NCBI GenBank assembly: GCA_963580455.1
Contig: OY756968.1
Location: 23,715,996 to 23,779,995, forward strand
Reading direction: 5' to 3'
Length of the DNA: 64,000 bases
DNA from: Euonymus europaeus
Taxonomy: Eukaryota > Streptophyta > Magnoliopsida > Celastrales > Celastraceae
Shown here in pieces: positions 22,801 to 34,758 of the stretch (the stretch's first letter is position 1; each line of letters opens with the position of its first letter). The notes beneath the pieces are model-generated. The model was not told where the DNA came from. It did no database searches and saw nothing but the letters and a program-made list of their open reading frames with translations. Position numbers and translations under genes: made by a program.

Positions 22801-23684
22801 TAGCCGCGAAATGTGGTTTCTTTACGTACATGGTTTTATGAATATCCGTTGACTCCGAGTTCTGAGTTCGGTGATTTTTAGCTTGATTTCACACTACTTT
22901 TCGAGCTCTACAATCCTGGAGTTTCGGATTTTGATTTCAGAACTCGTGGCTAGTAGGTCTCGTTTCACCTTGTTAGCCGCGAAATGTGGTTTCTTTCTGT
23001 AAACGGTTTTATGAATATCCGTTGACTCCGAGTTCTGAATTCGGTGATTTTTAGCTTGATTTCATACTACTTTTCGAGCTCTACTATTCTGGCATTTCGG
23101 ATTTTGATTTCAAAATTCGTGGCTAGTAGGTCTAGTTTCACCTAGTTAGCCGCGAAATGTGGTTTCTTTACGTAAACGGTTTTTTGAATATCCGTTGACT
23201 CCGAGTTCTAAATTCGGTTATTTTTATCTTGATTTCACACTAATTTTCGAGCTCTACAATCCTGGCCTTTCGGATTTTGATTTCAGAACTCGCGGCTAGT
23301 AGGTCTCGTTTCACCTAGTTAGCCGCGAAATGTGGTTTATTTACGTAAACGGTTTTATGAATATCCGTTGACTCCGAGTTCTGAATTCGGTGATTTTTAG
23401 CTTGATTTCATACTACTTTTCGAGCTCTACAATACTGGCCTTTCGGATTTTGATTTCAGAACTCGTGGCTAGTAGGTCTCGTTTCACCTAGTTAGCCGCG
23501 AAATGTGGTTTCTTTACGTACATGGTTTTATGAATATCCGTTGACTCCGAGTTCTGAGTTCGGTGATTTTTAGCTTGATTTCACACTACTTTTCGAGCTC
23601 TACAATCCTGGAGTTTCGGATTTTGATTTCAGAACTCGTGGCTAGTAGGTCTCGTTTCACCTTGTTAGCCGCGAAATGTGGTTT
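19879..23684. repeat. 22-mer HOR, copy 2 (M116-M137, 3806 bp)
   Basis: It follows copy 1 in the same order with few differences: ATCCGCTGACTCC at 20080, ACTATTTTTCG at 21160, AAATTTTGAG at 21340, TCTAACATCC at 21525, GGTCTAGTTT at 23130. Its last monomer (23512) does not switch to the GCCGGTAAATG type but continues into another 4-mer repeat, so the 22-mer ends here. Confidence 0.92.
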
Positions 23685-24203
23685 CTTTCTGTAAACGGTT
23701 TTATGAATATCCGTTGACTCCGAGTTCTGAATTCGGTGATTTTTAGCTTGATTTCATACTACTTTTCGAGCTCTACTATTCTGGCATTTCGGATTTTGAT
23801 TTCAAAATTCGTGGCTAGTAGGTCTCGTTTCACCTAGTTAGCCGCGAAATGTGGTTTCTTTACGTAAACGGTTTTTTGAATATCCGTTGACTCCGAGTTC
23901 TAAATTCGGTTATTTTTATCTTGATTTCACACTAATTTTCGAGCTCTACAATCCTGGCCTTTCGGATTTTGATTTCAGAACTCGCGGCTAGTAGGTCTCG
24001 TTTCACCTAGTTAGCCGCGAAATGTGGTTTCTTTACGTAAACGGTTTTATGAATATCCGTTGACTCCGAGTTCTGAATTCGGTGATTTTTAGCTTGATTT
24101 CACACTACTTTTCGAGCTCTACAATACTGGCCTTTCGGATTTTGATTTCAGAACTCGTGGCTAGTAGGTCTCGTTTCACCTAGTTAGCCGCGAAATGTGG
24201 TTT
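23512..24203. repeat. Additional 4-mer unit M137-M140
   Basis: TACATGG, TTCTGTAAACGG, GGTTTTTTGAAT and AATACTGG types again, 692 bp after the previous set (TTCTGTAAACGG at 22993 and 23685). Here the spacing is four monomers rather than five because the TTCCTTACG monomer is absent between the sets. Confidence 0.88.
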
Positions 24204-24376
24204 CCTTACGTAAACGGTTTTATGAATATCCGTTGACTCCGAGTTCTAAATTCGGTGATTTTTAGCTTGATTTCACACTACTTTTCGAGCTCTAATATTC
24301 TGGCCTTTCGGATTTTGATTTCAGAACTCGTGGCTAGTAGGTCTCATTTTACCTAGTTAGCCGCGAAATATGGTTT

Positions 24377-24551
24377 CTTTACGTAAACGGTTTTATGAAT
24401 ATCCGTTGACTCCGAGTTTTGAATTCGGTTATTTTTTTAGCTTGATTTCACACTACTTTTCGAGCTCTACAATCCTGGCGTTTCAGATTTGGATTTTAGA
24501 ACTCGTGGCTAGTAGGTCTGGTTTCACCTAGTTAGCCGCGAAATGTGGTTT
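24377..24551. repeat. 175-bp monomer M142 (+2 bp)
   Basis: GGTTATTTTTTTAGC, preceded by AGTTTTGAATTC, replaces the usual GGTGATTTTTAGC, adding 2 bp in the T-run. Only one other monomer in the window (42890-43064) has the same insertion, and both directly precede a copy of the same eight-monomer block. Confidence 0.9.
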
Positions 24552-25935
24552 CTTTACGTAAACGGTTTTATGAATATCCGTTGACTCCGAGTTCTGAATT
24601 CGGTGATTTTTAGCTTGATTTCATACTACTTTTCGAGCTCTACAATCCTGGAATTTTGGATTTTGATTTTAGAACTCGTGTCTAGTAGGTCTCATTTCAC
24701 CTAGTTAGCCGCGAAATGTGGTTTCTTTACGTAAACGGTTTTTTAAATATCCGTTGACTCCGAGTTCTGAATTTTGTGATTTTTAGCTTGATTTCACACT
24801 ACTTTTCGAGCTATACAATCCTCGCGTTTCGGATTTGGATTTCAGAACTCGTGGCTAGTAGGTCTCGTTTCACCTAGTGGGTCGCGAAATGTGGTTTCTT
24901 TACGTAAACGGTTTTATGAATATCCGTTGACTCCGAGTTCTAAATTCGGTGATTTTTAGCTTGATTTCACACTACTTTTCGAGCTCTACAATCCTGGAGT
25001 TTCGGATTTGGATTTCAGAACTCGTGGCTAGTAGGTCTCGTTTCACCTAGTTAGCCACGAAATGTGGTTTCTTTACGTAAACGGTTTTATGAATATCCTT
25101 TGACTCCGAGTTCTGAATTCGGTGATTTTTAGCTTTATTTCACACTACTTTTCGAGCTCTACAATCCTGGCCTTTCGGATTTTGATTTCATAACTCGTGG
25201 CTAGTAGGTCTCGTTTCACCTAGTTAGCCGCGAAATGTGGTTTCTTTACGTAAACGGTTTTATGAATATCCGTTGACTCCGAGTTCTGAATTCGGTGATT
25301 TTTAGCTTGATTTCACACTACTTTTCGAGCTCTAATATCCTGGCCTTTCGGATTTTGATTTCAGAACTCGTGGCTAGTAGGTCTCGTTTTACCTAGTTAG
25401 CCGCGAAATATGATTTCTTTACGTAAACGGTTTTATGAATATCCGTTGACTCCGAGTTCTGAATTCGGTTATTTTTCTCTTGATTTCATACTAATTTTCG
25501 AGCTCTACAATCCTGGCGTTTCAGATTTGGATTTTAGAACTCGTGGCTAGTAGGTCTGGTTTCACCTAGTTAGCCGCGAAATGTGGTTTCTTTACGTAAA
25601 CGGTTTTATGAATATCCGTTGACTCCGAGTTCTGAATTCGGTGATTTTTAGCTTGATTTCATACTACTTTTCGAGCTCTACAATCCTGGAATTTCGGATT
25701 TTGATTTCAGAACTCGTGGCTAGTAGGTCTCGTTTCACCTAGTTAGCCGCGAAATGTGGTTTCTTTACGTACATGGTTTTATGAATATCCGTTGACTCCG
25801 AGTTCTGAGTTCGGTGATTTTTAGCTTGATTTCACACTACTTTTCGAGCTCTACAATCCTGGAGTTTCGGATTTTGATTTCAGAACTCGTGGCTAGTAGG
25901 TCTCGTTTCACCTAGTTAGCCGCGAAATGTGGTTT
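24552..25935. repeat. Long-range duplicate block, copy 1 (M143-M150)
   Basis: Eight monomers (1384 bp) with rare marks: GTGTCTAG with GGTCTCATTT; GGTTTTTTAAAT with GAATTTTGTG; CCTCGCGTTTCGG with AGTGGGTCGCG; GTTAGCCACG; ATCCTTTGAC with AGCTTTATTT; AATATGATTT; TACATGG. The whole block recurs at 43065-44448, 107 monomers away, with only about three differences seen. Four of the monomers (24725-25416) also resemble 30088-30779. Confidence 0.9.
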
Positions 25936-28900
25936 CTTTACGTAAACGGTTTTATGAATATCCGTTGACTCCGAGTTCTGAATTAGGTGATTTTTAGCTT
26001 GATTTCACACTATTTTTCGAGCACTACAATCCTGGCCTTTCAGATTTTGATTTCAGAACTCGTGGCTAATAGGTCTCGTTTCACCTAGTTAGCCGCGAAA
26101 TGTGGTTTCTTTAAGTAAACGGTTTTATGAATATCCGTTGACTCCGAGTTCTGAATTCGGTTATTTTTCTCTTGATTTCATACTAATTTTCGAGCTCTAC
26201 AATCCTGGCTTTTCGGATTTGGATTTTAGAACTCGTGGCTAGTAGTTCTGGTTTCACCTAGTTGGCCGCGAAATGTGGTTTCTTTTCGTAAACGGTTTTA
26301 TGAATATCCGTTGACTCCGAGTTCTGAATTCGGTGATTTTTAGCTTGATTTCATACTACTTTTCGAGCTCTACAATCCTGGAATTTCGGATTTTGATTTA
26401 AGAACTCGTGGCTAGTAGGTCTCGTTTCACCTAGTTAGCCGCGAAATGTGGTTTCTTTACGTACATGGTTTTATGAATATCCGTTGACTCCGAGTTCTGA
26501 GTTCGGTGATTTTTAGCTTGATTTCACACTACTTTTCGAGCTCTACAATCCTGGAGTTTCGGATTTTGATTTCAGAACTCGTGGCTAGTAGGTCTCGTTT
26601 CACCTAGTTAGCCGCGAAATGTGGTTTCTTTCTGTAAACGGTTTTATGAATATCCGTTGACTCCGAGTTCTGAATTCGGTGATTTTTAGCTTGATTTCAT
26701 ACTACTTTTCGAGCTCTACAATTCTGGCATTTCGGATTTTGATTTCAAAATTCGTGGCTAGTAGGTCTCGTTTCACCTAGTTAGCCGCGAAATGTGGTTT
26801 CTTTACGTAAACGGTTTTTTGAATATCCGTTGACTCCGAGTTCTAAATTCGGTTATTTTTATCTTGATTTCACACTAATTTTCGAGCTCTACAATCCTGG
26901 CCTTTCGGATTTTGATTTCAGAACTCGCGGCTAGTAGGTCTCGTTTCACCTAGTTAGCCGCGAAATGTGGTTTCTTTACGTAAACGGTTTTATGAATATC
27001 CGTTGACTCCGAGTTCTGCATTCGGTGATTTTTAGCTTGATTTCACACTATTTTTCGAGCACTACAATCCTGGCCTTTCAGATTTTGATTTCAGAACTCG
27101 TGGCTAATAGGTCTCGTTTCACCTAGTTAGCCGCGAAATGTGGTTTCTTTAAGTAAACGGTTTTATGAATATCCGTTGACTCCGAGTTCTGAATTCGGTT
27201 ATTTTTCTCTTGATTTCATACTAATTTTCGAGCTCTACAATCCTGGCTTTTCGGATTTGGATTTTAGAACTCGTGGCTAGTAGTTCTGGTTTCACCTAGT
27301 TGGCCGCGAAATGTGGTTTCTTTTCGTAAACGGTTTTATGAATATCCGTTGACTCCGAGTTCTGAATTCGGTGATTTTTAGCTTGATTTCATACTACTTT
27401 TCGAGCTCTACAATCCTGGAATTTCGGATTTTGATTTAAGAACTCGTGGCTAGTAGGTCTCGTTTCACCTAGTTAGCCGCGAAATGTGGTTTCTTTACGT
27501 ACATGGTTTTATGAATATCCGTTGACTCCGAGTTCTGAGTTCGGTGATTTTTAGCTTGATTTCACACTACTTTTCGAGCTCTACAATCCTGGAGTTTCGG
27601 ATTTTGATTTCAGAACTCGTGGCTAGTAGGTCTCGTTTCACCTAGTTAGCCGCGAAATGTGGTTTCTTTCTGTAAACGGTTTTATGAATATCCGTTGACT
27701 CCGAGTTCTGAATTCGGTGATTTTTAGCTTGATTTCATACTACTTTTCGAGCTCTACAATTCTGGCATTTCGGATTTTGATTTCAAAATTCGTGGCTAGT
27801 AGGTCTCGTTTCACCTAGTTAGCCGCGAAATGTGGTTTCTTTACGTAAACGGTTTTTTGAATATCCGTTGACTCCGAGTTCTGCATTCGGTGATTTTTAG
27901 CTTGATTTCACACTATTTTTCGAGCACTACAATCCGGCCGTTTCGGATTTTGATTTCAGAACTCGTGGATAGTAGGTCTCGTTTCACCTAGTTAGCCGCG
28001 AAATGTGGTTTCTTTACGTAAACGGTTTTATGAATATCCGTTGACTCCGAGTTCTGCATTCGGTGATTTTTAGCTTGATTTCACACTATTTTTCGAGCAC
28101 TACAATCCTGGCCTTTCAGATTTTGATTTCAGAACTCGTGGCTAATAGGTCTCGTTTCACCTAGTTAGCCGCGAAATGTGGTTTCTTTAAGTAAACGGTT
28201 TTATGAATATCCGTTGACTCCGAGTTCTGAATTCGGTTATTTTTCTCTTGATTTCATACTAATTTTCGAGCTCTACAATCCTGGCTTTTCGGATTTGGAT
28301 TTTAGAACTCGTGGCTAGTAGTTCTGGTTTCACCTAGTTGGCCGCGAAATGTGGTTTCTTTTCGTAAACGGTTTTATGAATATCCGTTGACTCCGAGTTC
28401 TGAATTCGGTGATTTTTAGCTTGATTTCATACTACTTTTCGAGCTCTACAATCCTGGAATTTCGGATTTTGATTTAAGAACTCGTGGCTAGTAGGTCTCG
28501 TTTCACCTAGTTAGCCGCGAAATGTGGTTTCTTTACGTACATGGTTTTATGAATATCCGTTGACTCCGAGTTCTGAGTTCGGTGATTTTTAGCTTGATTT
28601 CACACTACTTTTCGAGCTCTACAATCCTGGAGTTTCGGATTTTGATTTCAGAACTCGTGGCTAGTAGGTCTCGTTTCACCTAGTTAGCCGCGAAATGTGG
28701 TTTCTTTCTGTAAACGGTTTTATGAATATCCGTTGACTCCGAGTTCTGAATTCGGTGATTTTTAGCTTGATTTCATACTACTTTTCGAGCTCTACAATTC
28801 TGGCATTTCGGATTTTGATTTCAAAATTCGTGGCTAGTAGGTCTCGTTTCACCTAGTTAGCCGCGAAATGTGGTTTCTTTACGTAAACGGTTTTTTGAAT

Positions 28901-29049
28901 ATCCGTTGACTCCGAGTTCTAAATTCGGTTATTTTTATCTTGATTTCACACTAATTTTCGAGCTCTACAATCCTGGCCTTTCGGATTTTGATTTCAGAAC
29001 TCGCGGCTAGTAGGTCTCGTTTCACCTAGTTAGCCGCGAAATGTGGTTT
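25936..29049. repeat. 6-mer HOR, three copies of 1038 bp
   Basis: Copies at 25936-26973, 26974-28011 and 28012-29049. Unit order: CTATTTTTCGAGCAC with CTAATAGG; TTAAGTAAACGG with TAGTTCTGG; TTTTCGTAAACGG with TTTAAGAAC; TACATGG with GAGTTCGG; TTCTGTAAACGG; and GGTTTTTTGAAT. TTCTGTAAACGG falls at 26628, 27666 and 28704. The first monomer reads GAATTAGGTG in copy 1 and CTGCATTCGG in copies 2 and 3. The last monomer of copy 2 (27839-28011) is a hybrid carrying CTGCATTCGG and CCGGCCGTTTCGG with GTGGATAG. Confidence 0.93.
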
Positions 29050-30087
29050 CTTTACGTAAACGGTTTTATGAATATCCGTTGACTCCGAGTTCTGCATTCG
29101 GTGATTTTTAGCTTGATTTCACACTATTTTTCGAGCACTACAATACTGGCCTTTCGGATTTTGATTTCAGAACTCGTGGCTAGTAGGTCTCGTTTCACCT
29201 AGTTAGCCGCGAAATGAGGTTTCCTTACGTAAACGGTTTTATGAATATCCGTTGACTCCGAGTTCTAAATTCGGTGATTTTTAGCTTGATTTCACACTAC
29301 TTTTCGAGCTCTAATATCCTGGCCTTTCGGATTTTGATTTCAGAACTCGTGGCTAGTAGGTCTCATTTTACCTAGTTAGCCGCGAAATATGGTTTCTTTA
29401 CGTAAACGGTTTTATGAATATCCGTTGACTCCGAGTTCTGAATTCGGTTATTTTTCTCTTGATTTCAGACTAATTTTCGAGCTCTACAATCCTGGCGTTT
29501 CGGATTTGGATTTTAGAACTCGTGGCTAGTAGGTCTGGTTTCACCTAGTTAGCCGCAAAATGTGGTTTCTTTACGTAAACGGTTTTATGAATATCCGTTG
29601 ACTCCGAGTTCTGAATTCGGTGATTTTTAGCTTGATTTCATACTACTTTTCGAGCTCTACAATCCTGGAATTTTGGATTTGGATTTTAGAACTCGTGGCT
29701 AGTAGGTCTCGTTTAACCTAGTTAGCCGCAAAATGTGGTTTCTTTACGTAAACGGTTTTTTAAATATCCGTTGACTCCGAGTTCTGAATTTTGTGATTTT
29801 TAGCTTGATTTCACACTACTTTTCGAGCTATACAATCCTGGAGTTTCGGATTTGGATTTCAGAACTCGTGGCTAGTAGGTCTCGTTTAACCTAGTTAGCC
29901 GCAAAATGTGGTTTCTTTACGTAAACGGTTTTTTAAATATCCGTTGACTCCGAGTTCTGAATTTTGTGATTTTTAGCTTGATTTCACACTACTTTTCGAG
30001 CTATACAATCCTGGAGTTTCGGATTTGGATTTCAGAACTCGTGGCTAGTAGGTCTCGTTTCACCTAGTGGGCCGCGAAATGTGGTTT
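28012..30087. repeat. 17-mer-spaced duplication, copy 1 (M163-M174)
   Basis: Twelve monomers repeated at 30953-33028 (2941 bp on). They run from the CTGCATTCGG monomer through GAGGTTTCCTTACG (29216 and 32157) to two successive GGTTTTTTAAAT / GAATTTTGTG monomers with GTTTAACC (29711, 29884; then 32652, 32825). One clear difference: ATTTTTGGCTTG near 32050 in copy 2. Confidence 0.9.
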
Positions 30088-30952
30088 CTTTACGTAAACG
30101 GTTTTTTAAATATCCGTTGACTCCGAGTTCTGAATTTTGTGATTTTTAGCTTGATTTCACACTACTTTTCGAGCTATACAATCCTCGCGTTTCGGATTTG
30201 GATTTCAGAACTCGTGGCTAGTAGGTCTCGTTTCACCTAGTGGGTCGCGAAATGTGGTTTCTTTACGTAAACGGTTTTATGAATATCCGTTGACTCCGAG
30301 TTCTAAATTCGGTGATTTTTAGCTTGATTTCACACTACTTTTCGAGCTCTACAATCCTGGAGTTTCGGATTTGGATTTCAGAACTCGTGGCTAGTAGGTC
30401 TCGTTTCACCTAGTTAGCCACGAAATGTGGTTTCTTTACGTAAACGGTTTTATGAATATCCTTTGACTCCGAGTTCTGAATTCGGTGATTTTTAGCTTGA
30501 TTTCACACTACTTTTTGAGCTCTACAATCCTGGCCTTTCGGATTTTGATTTCAGAACTCGTGGCTAGTTGGTCTCGTTTCACCTAGTTAGCCGCAAAATG
30601 TGGTTTCTTTACGTAAACGGTTTTATGAATATCCGTTGACTCCGAGTTCTGAATTCGGTGATTTTTAGCTTGATTTCACACTACTTTTCGAGCTCTAATA
30701 TCCTGGCCTTTCGGATTTTGATTTCAGAACTCGTGGCTAGTAGGTCTCGTTTCACCTAGTTAGCCGCGAAATGTGGTTTCTTTACGTAAACGGTTTTATG
30801 AATATCCGTTGACTCCGAGTTCTGAATTAGGTGATTTTTTGCTTGATTTCACACTACTTTTCGAGCTCTACAATCCTGCCGTTTCGGATTTTGATTTCAG
30901 AACTCGTGGATAGTAGGTCTCGTTTCACCTAGTTAGCCGCGAAATGTGGTTT
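30088..30952. repeat. Monomers M175-M179 between 17-mer copies
   Basis: The first four resemble 24725-25416 (CCTCGCGTTTCGG with AGTGGGTCGCG, GTTAGCCACG, ATCCTTTGAC). The fifth has GAATTAGGTGATTTTTTGC with CCTGCCG and GTGGATAG. The match is 31 monomers away (AGTGGGTCGCG at 24876 and 30239), with differences such as AGTTGG and GCCGCAAAATG replacing AGTAGG and GCCGCGAAATG. Confidence 0.8.
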
Positions 30953-33028
30953 CTTTACGTAAACGGTTTTATGAATATCCGTTGACTCCGAGTTCTGCAT
31001 TCGGTGATTTTTAGCTTGATTTCACACTATTTTTCGAGCTCTACAATCCTGGCCTTTCAGATTTTGATTTCAGAACTCGTGGCTAATAGGTCTCGTTTCA
31101 CCTAGTTAGCCGCGAAATGTGGTTTCTTTAAGTAAACGGTTTTATGAATATCCGTTGACTCCGAGTTCTGAATTCGGTTATTTTTCTCTTGATTTCATAC
31201 TAATTTTCGAGCTCTACAATCCTGGCTTTTCGGATTTGGATTTTAGAACTCGTGGCTAGTAGGTCTGGTTTCACCTAGTTGGCCGCGAAATGTGGTTTCT
31301 TTTCGTAAACGGTTTTATGAATATCCGTTGACTCCGAGTTCTGAATTCGGTGATTTTTAGCTTGATTTCATACTACTTTTCGAGCTCTACAATCCTGGAA
31401 TTTCGGATTTTGATTTAAGAACTCGTGGCTAGTAGGTCTCGTTTCACCTAGTTAGCCGCGAAATGTGGTTTCTTTACGTACATGGTTTTATGAATATCCG
31501 TTGACTCCGAGTTCTGAGTTCGGTGATTTTTAGCTTGATTTCACACTACTTTTCGAGCTCTACAATCCTGGAGTTTCGGATTTTGATTTCAGAACTCGTG
31601 GCTAGTAGGTCTCGTTTCACCTAGTTAGCCGCGAAATGTGGTTTCTTTCTGTAAACGGTTTTATGAATATCCGTTGACTCCGAGTTCTGAATTCGGTGAT
31701 TTTTAGCTTGATTTCATACTACTTTTCGAGCTCTACAATTCTGGCATTTCGGATTTTGATTTCAAAATTCGTGGCTAGTAGGTCTCGTTTCACCTAGTTA
31801 GCCGCGAAATGTGGTTTCTTTACGTAAACGGTTTTTTGAATATCCGTTGACTCCGAGTTCTAAATTCGGTTATTTTTATCTTGATTTCACACTAATTTTC
31901 GAGCTCTACAATCCTGGCCTTTCGGATTTTGATTTCAGAACTCGCGGCTAGTAGGTCTCGTTTCACCTAGTTAGCCGCGAAATGTGGTTTCTTTACGTAA
32001 ACGGTTTTATGAATATCCGTTGACTCCGAGTTCTGAATTCGGTGATTTTTGGCTTGATTTCACACTACTTTTCGAGCTCTACAATACTGGCCTTTCGGAT
32101 TTTGATTTCAGAACTCGTGGCTAGTAGGTCTCGTTTCACCTAGTTAGCCGCGAAATGAGGTTTCCTTACGTAAACGGTTTTATGAATATCCGTTGACTCC
32201 GAGTTCTAAATTCGGTGATTTTTAGCTTGATTTCACACTACTTTTCGAGCTCTAATATCCTGGCCTTTCGGATTTTGATTTCAGAACTCGTGGCTAGTAG
32301 GTCTCATTTTACCTAGTTAGCCGCGAAATATGGTTTCTTTACGTAAACGGTTTTATGAATATCCGTTGACTCCGAGTTCTGAATTCGGTTATTTTTCTCT
32401 TGATTTCAGACTAATTTTCGAGCTCTACAATCCTGGCGTTTCGGATTTGGATTTTAGAACTCGTGGCTAGTAGGTCTGGTTTCACCTAGTTAGCCGCAAA
32501 ATGTGGTTTCTTTACGTAAACGGTTTTATGAATATCCGTTGACTCCGAGTTCTGAATTCGGTGATTTTTAGCTTGATTTCATACTACTTTTCGAGCTCTA
32601 CAATCCTGGAATTTTGGATTTGGATTTTAGAACTCGTGGCTAGTAGGTCTCGTTTAACCTAGTTAGCCGCAAAATGTGGTTTCTTTACGTAAACGGTTTT
32701 TTAAATATCCGTTGACTCCGAGTTCTGAATTTTGTGATTTTTAGCTTGATTTCACACTACTTTTCGAGCTATACAATCCTGGAGTTTCGGATTTGGATTT
32801 CAGAACTCGTGGCTAGTAGGTCTCGTTTAACCTAGTTAGCCGCAAAATGTGGTTTCTTTACGTAAACGGTTTTTTAAATATCCGTTGACTCCGAGTTCTG
32901 AATTTTGTGATTTTTAGCTTGATTTCACACTACTTTTCGAGCTATACAATCCTGGAGTTTCGGATTTGGATTTCAGAACTCGTGGCTAGTAGGTCTCGTT
33001 TCACCTAGTGGGCCGCGAAATGTGGTTT
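30953..33028. repeat. 17-mer-spaced duplication, copy 2 (M180-M191)
   Basis: It matches 28012-30087. Its second half (from about 32254) is also the first part of the 14-mer unit, so the 14-mer was founded from this copy. Confidence 0.88.
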
Positions 33029-34675
33029 CTTTACGTAAACGGTTTTATGAATATCCGTTGACTCCGAGTTCTGAATTCGGTGATTTTTAGCTTGATTTCA
33101 CACTACTTTTGGAGCTCTACAATCCTGGCCTTTCGGATTTTGATTTCAGAACTCGTGGCTAGTTGGTCTCGTTTCACCTAGTGGGCCACGAAATGTGGTT
33201 TCTTTACGTAAACGGTTTTATGAATATCCGTTGACTCCGAGTTCTGAATTCGGTGATTTTTAGCTTGATTTCACACTACTTTTGGAGATCTACAATCCTG
33301 GCCTTTCGGATTTTGATTTCAGAACTCGTGGCTAGTTGGTCTCGTTTCACCTAGTGGGCCACGAAATGTGGTTTCTTTACGTAAACGGTTTTATGAATAT
33401 CCGTTGACTCCGAGTTCTGAATTCGGTGATTTTTAGCTTGATTTCACACTACTTTTTGAGCTCTACAATCCTGGCCTTTCGGATTTTGATTTCAGAACTC
33501 GTGGCTAGTTGGTCTCGTTTCACCTAGTTAGCCGCAAAATGTGGTTTCTTTACGTAAACGGTTTTATGAATATCCGTTGACTCCGAGTTCTGAATTCGGT
33601 GATTTTTAGCTTGATTTCACACTACTTTTCGAGCTCTAATATCCTGGCCTTTCGGATTTTGATTTCAGAACTCGTGGCTAGTTGGTCTCGTTTCACCTAG
33701 TTAGCCGCAAAATGTGGTTTCTTTACGTAAACGGTTTTATGAATATCCGTTGACTCCGAGTTCTGAATTCGGTGATTTTTAGCTTGATTTCACACTACTT
33801 TTCGAGCTCTAATATCCTGGCCTTTCGGATTTTGATTTCAGAACTCGTGGCTAGTAGGTCTCGTTTCACCTAGTTAGCCGCGAAATGTGGTTTCTTTACG
33901 TAAACGGTTTTATGAATATCCGTTGACTCCGAGTTCTGAATTAGGTGATTTTTTGCTTGATTTCGCACTACTTTTCGAGCTCTACAATCCTGCCGTTTCG
34001 GATTTTGATTTCAGAACTCGTGGATAGTAGGTCTCGTTTCACCTAGTTAGCCGCGAAATGTGGTTCCTTTACGTAAACGGTTTTATGAATATCCGTTGAC
34101 TCCGAGTTCTGAATTCGGTGATTTTTAGCTTGATTTCACACTATTTTTTGAGCACTACAATCCTGGCCTTTCAGATTTTGATTTCAGAACTCGTGGCTAG
34201 TAGGTCTCGTTTCACCTAGTTAGCCGCGAAATGTGGTTTCTTTAAGTAAACGGTTTTATGAATATCCGTTGACTCCGAGTTCTGAATTCGGTGATTTTTT
34301 GCTTGATTTCACACTACTTTTCGAGCTCTACAATCCTGCCATTTCGGATTTTGATTTCAGAACTCGTGGATAGTAGGTCTCGTTTCACCTTGGTGGCCGC
34401 GAAATGTGGTTTCTTTTCGTAAACGGTTTTATGAATATCCGTTGACTCCGAGTTCTGAATTTGGTGATTTTTAGCTTGATTTCATACTACTTTTCGAGCT
34501 CTACAATCCTGGAATTTCGGATTTTGATTTAAGAACTCGTGGCTAGTAGGTCTCGTTTCACCTATTTAGCCGCGAAATGTGGTTTCTTTACGTACATGGT
34601 TTTATGAATATCCGTTGACTCCGAGTTCTGAGTTCGGTGATTTTTAGCTTGATTTCACACTACTTTTCGAGCTCT
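32254..34675. repeat. 14-mer HOR, copy 1 (2422 bp)
   Basis: The unit runs from CTAATATCC of one monomer to the start of the hybrid monomer at 34586. In order it contains GGTTATTTTTCTC; GGAATTTTGG with GTTTAACC; two GGTTTTTTAAAT monomers; TTTTGGAG with GGGCCACG; TTTTGGAGATC; three AGTTGG or CTAATATCC monomers; GAATTAGGTG with TTTCGCAC; TTCCTTTACG; TTAAGTAAACGG with CTTGGTGGCC; TTTTCGTAAACGG; and TACATGG. GTTTAACC occurs at 32652, 35074 and 37496. A private difference is GAATTTGGTG near 34460. Confidence 0.93.
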
Positions 34676-34758
34676 AATATCCTGGCCTTTCGGATTTTGA
34701 TTTCAGAACTCGTGGCTAGTAGGTCTCATTTTACCTAGTTAGCCGCGAAATATGGTTT
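34586..34758. repeat. Hybrid junction monomer M201
   Basis: It begins as the TACATGG / GAGTTCGG type (as at 31472) and finishes as the CTAATATCC / GGTCTCATTTT type (as at 32164). The switch lies in the identical stretch between the G at 34632 and the AA at 34676-34677. The same hybrid at 37008 shows that the junction was created once and then amplified. Confidence 0.9.
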
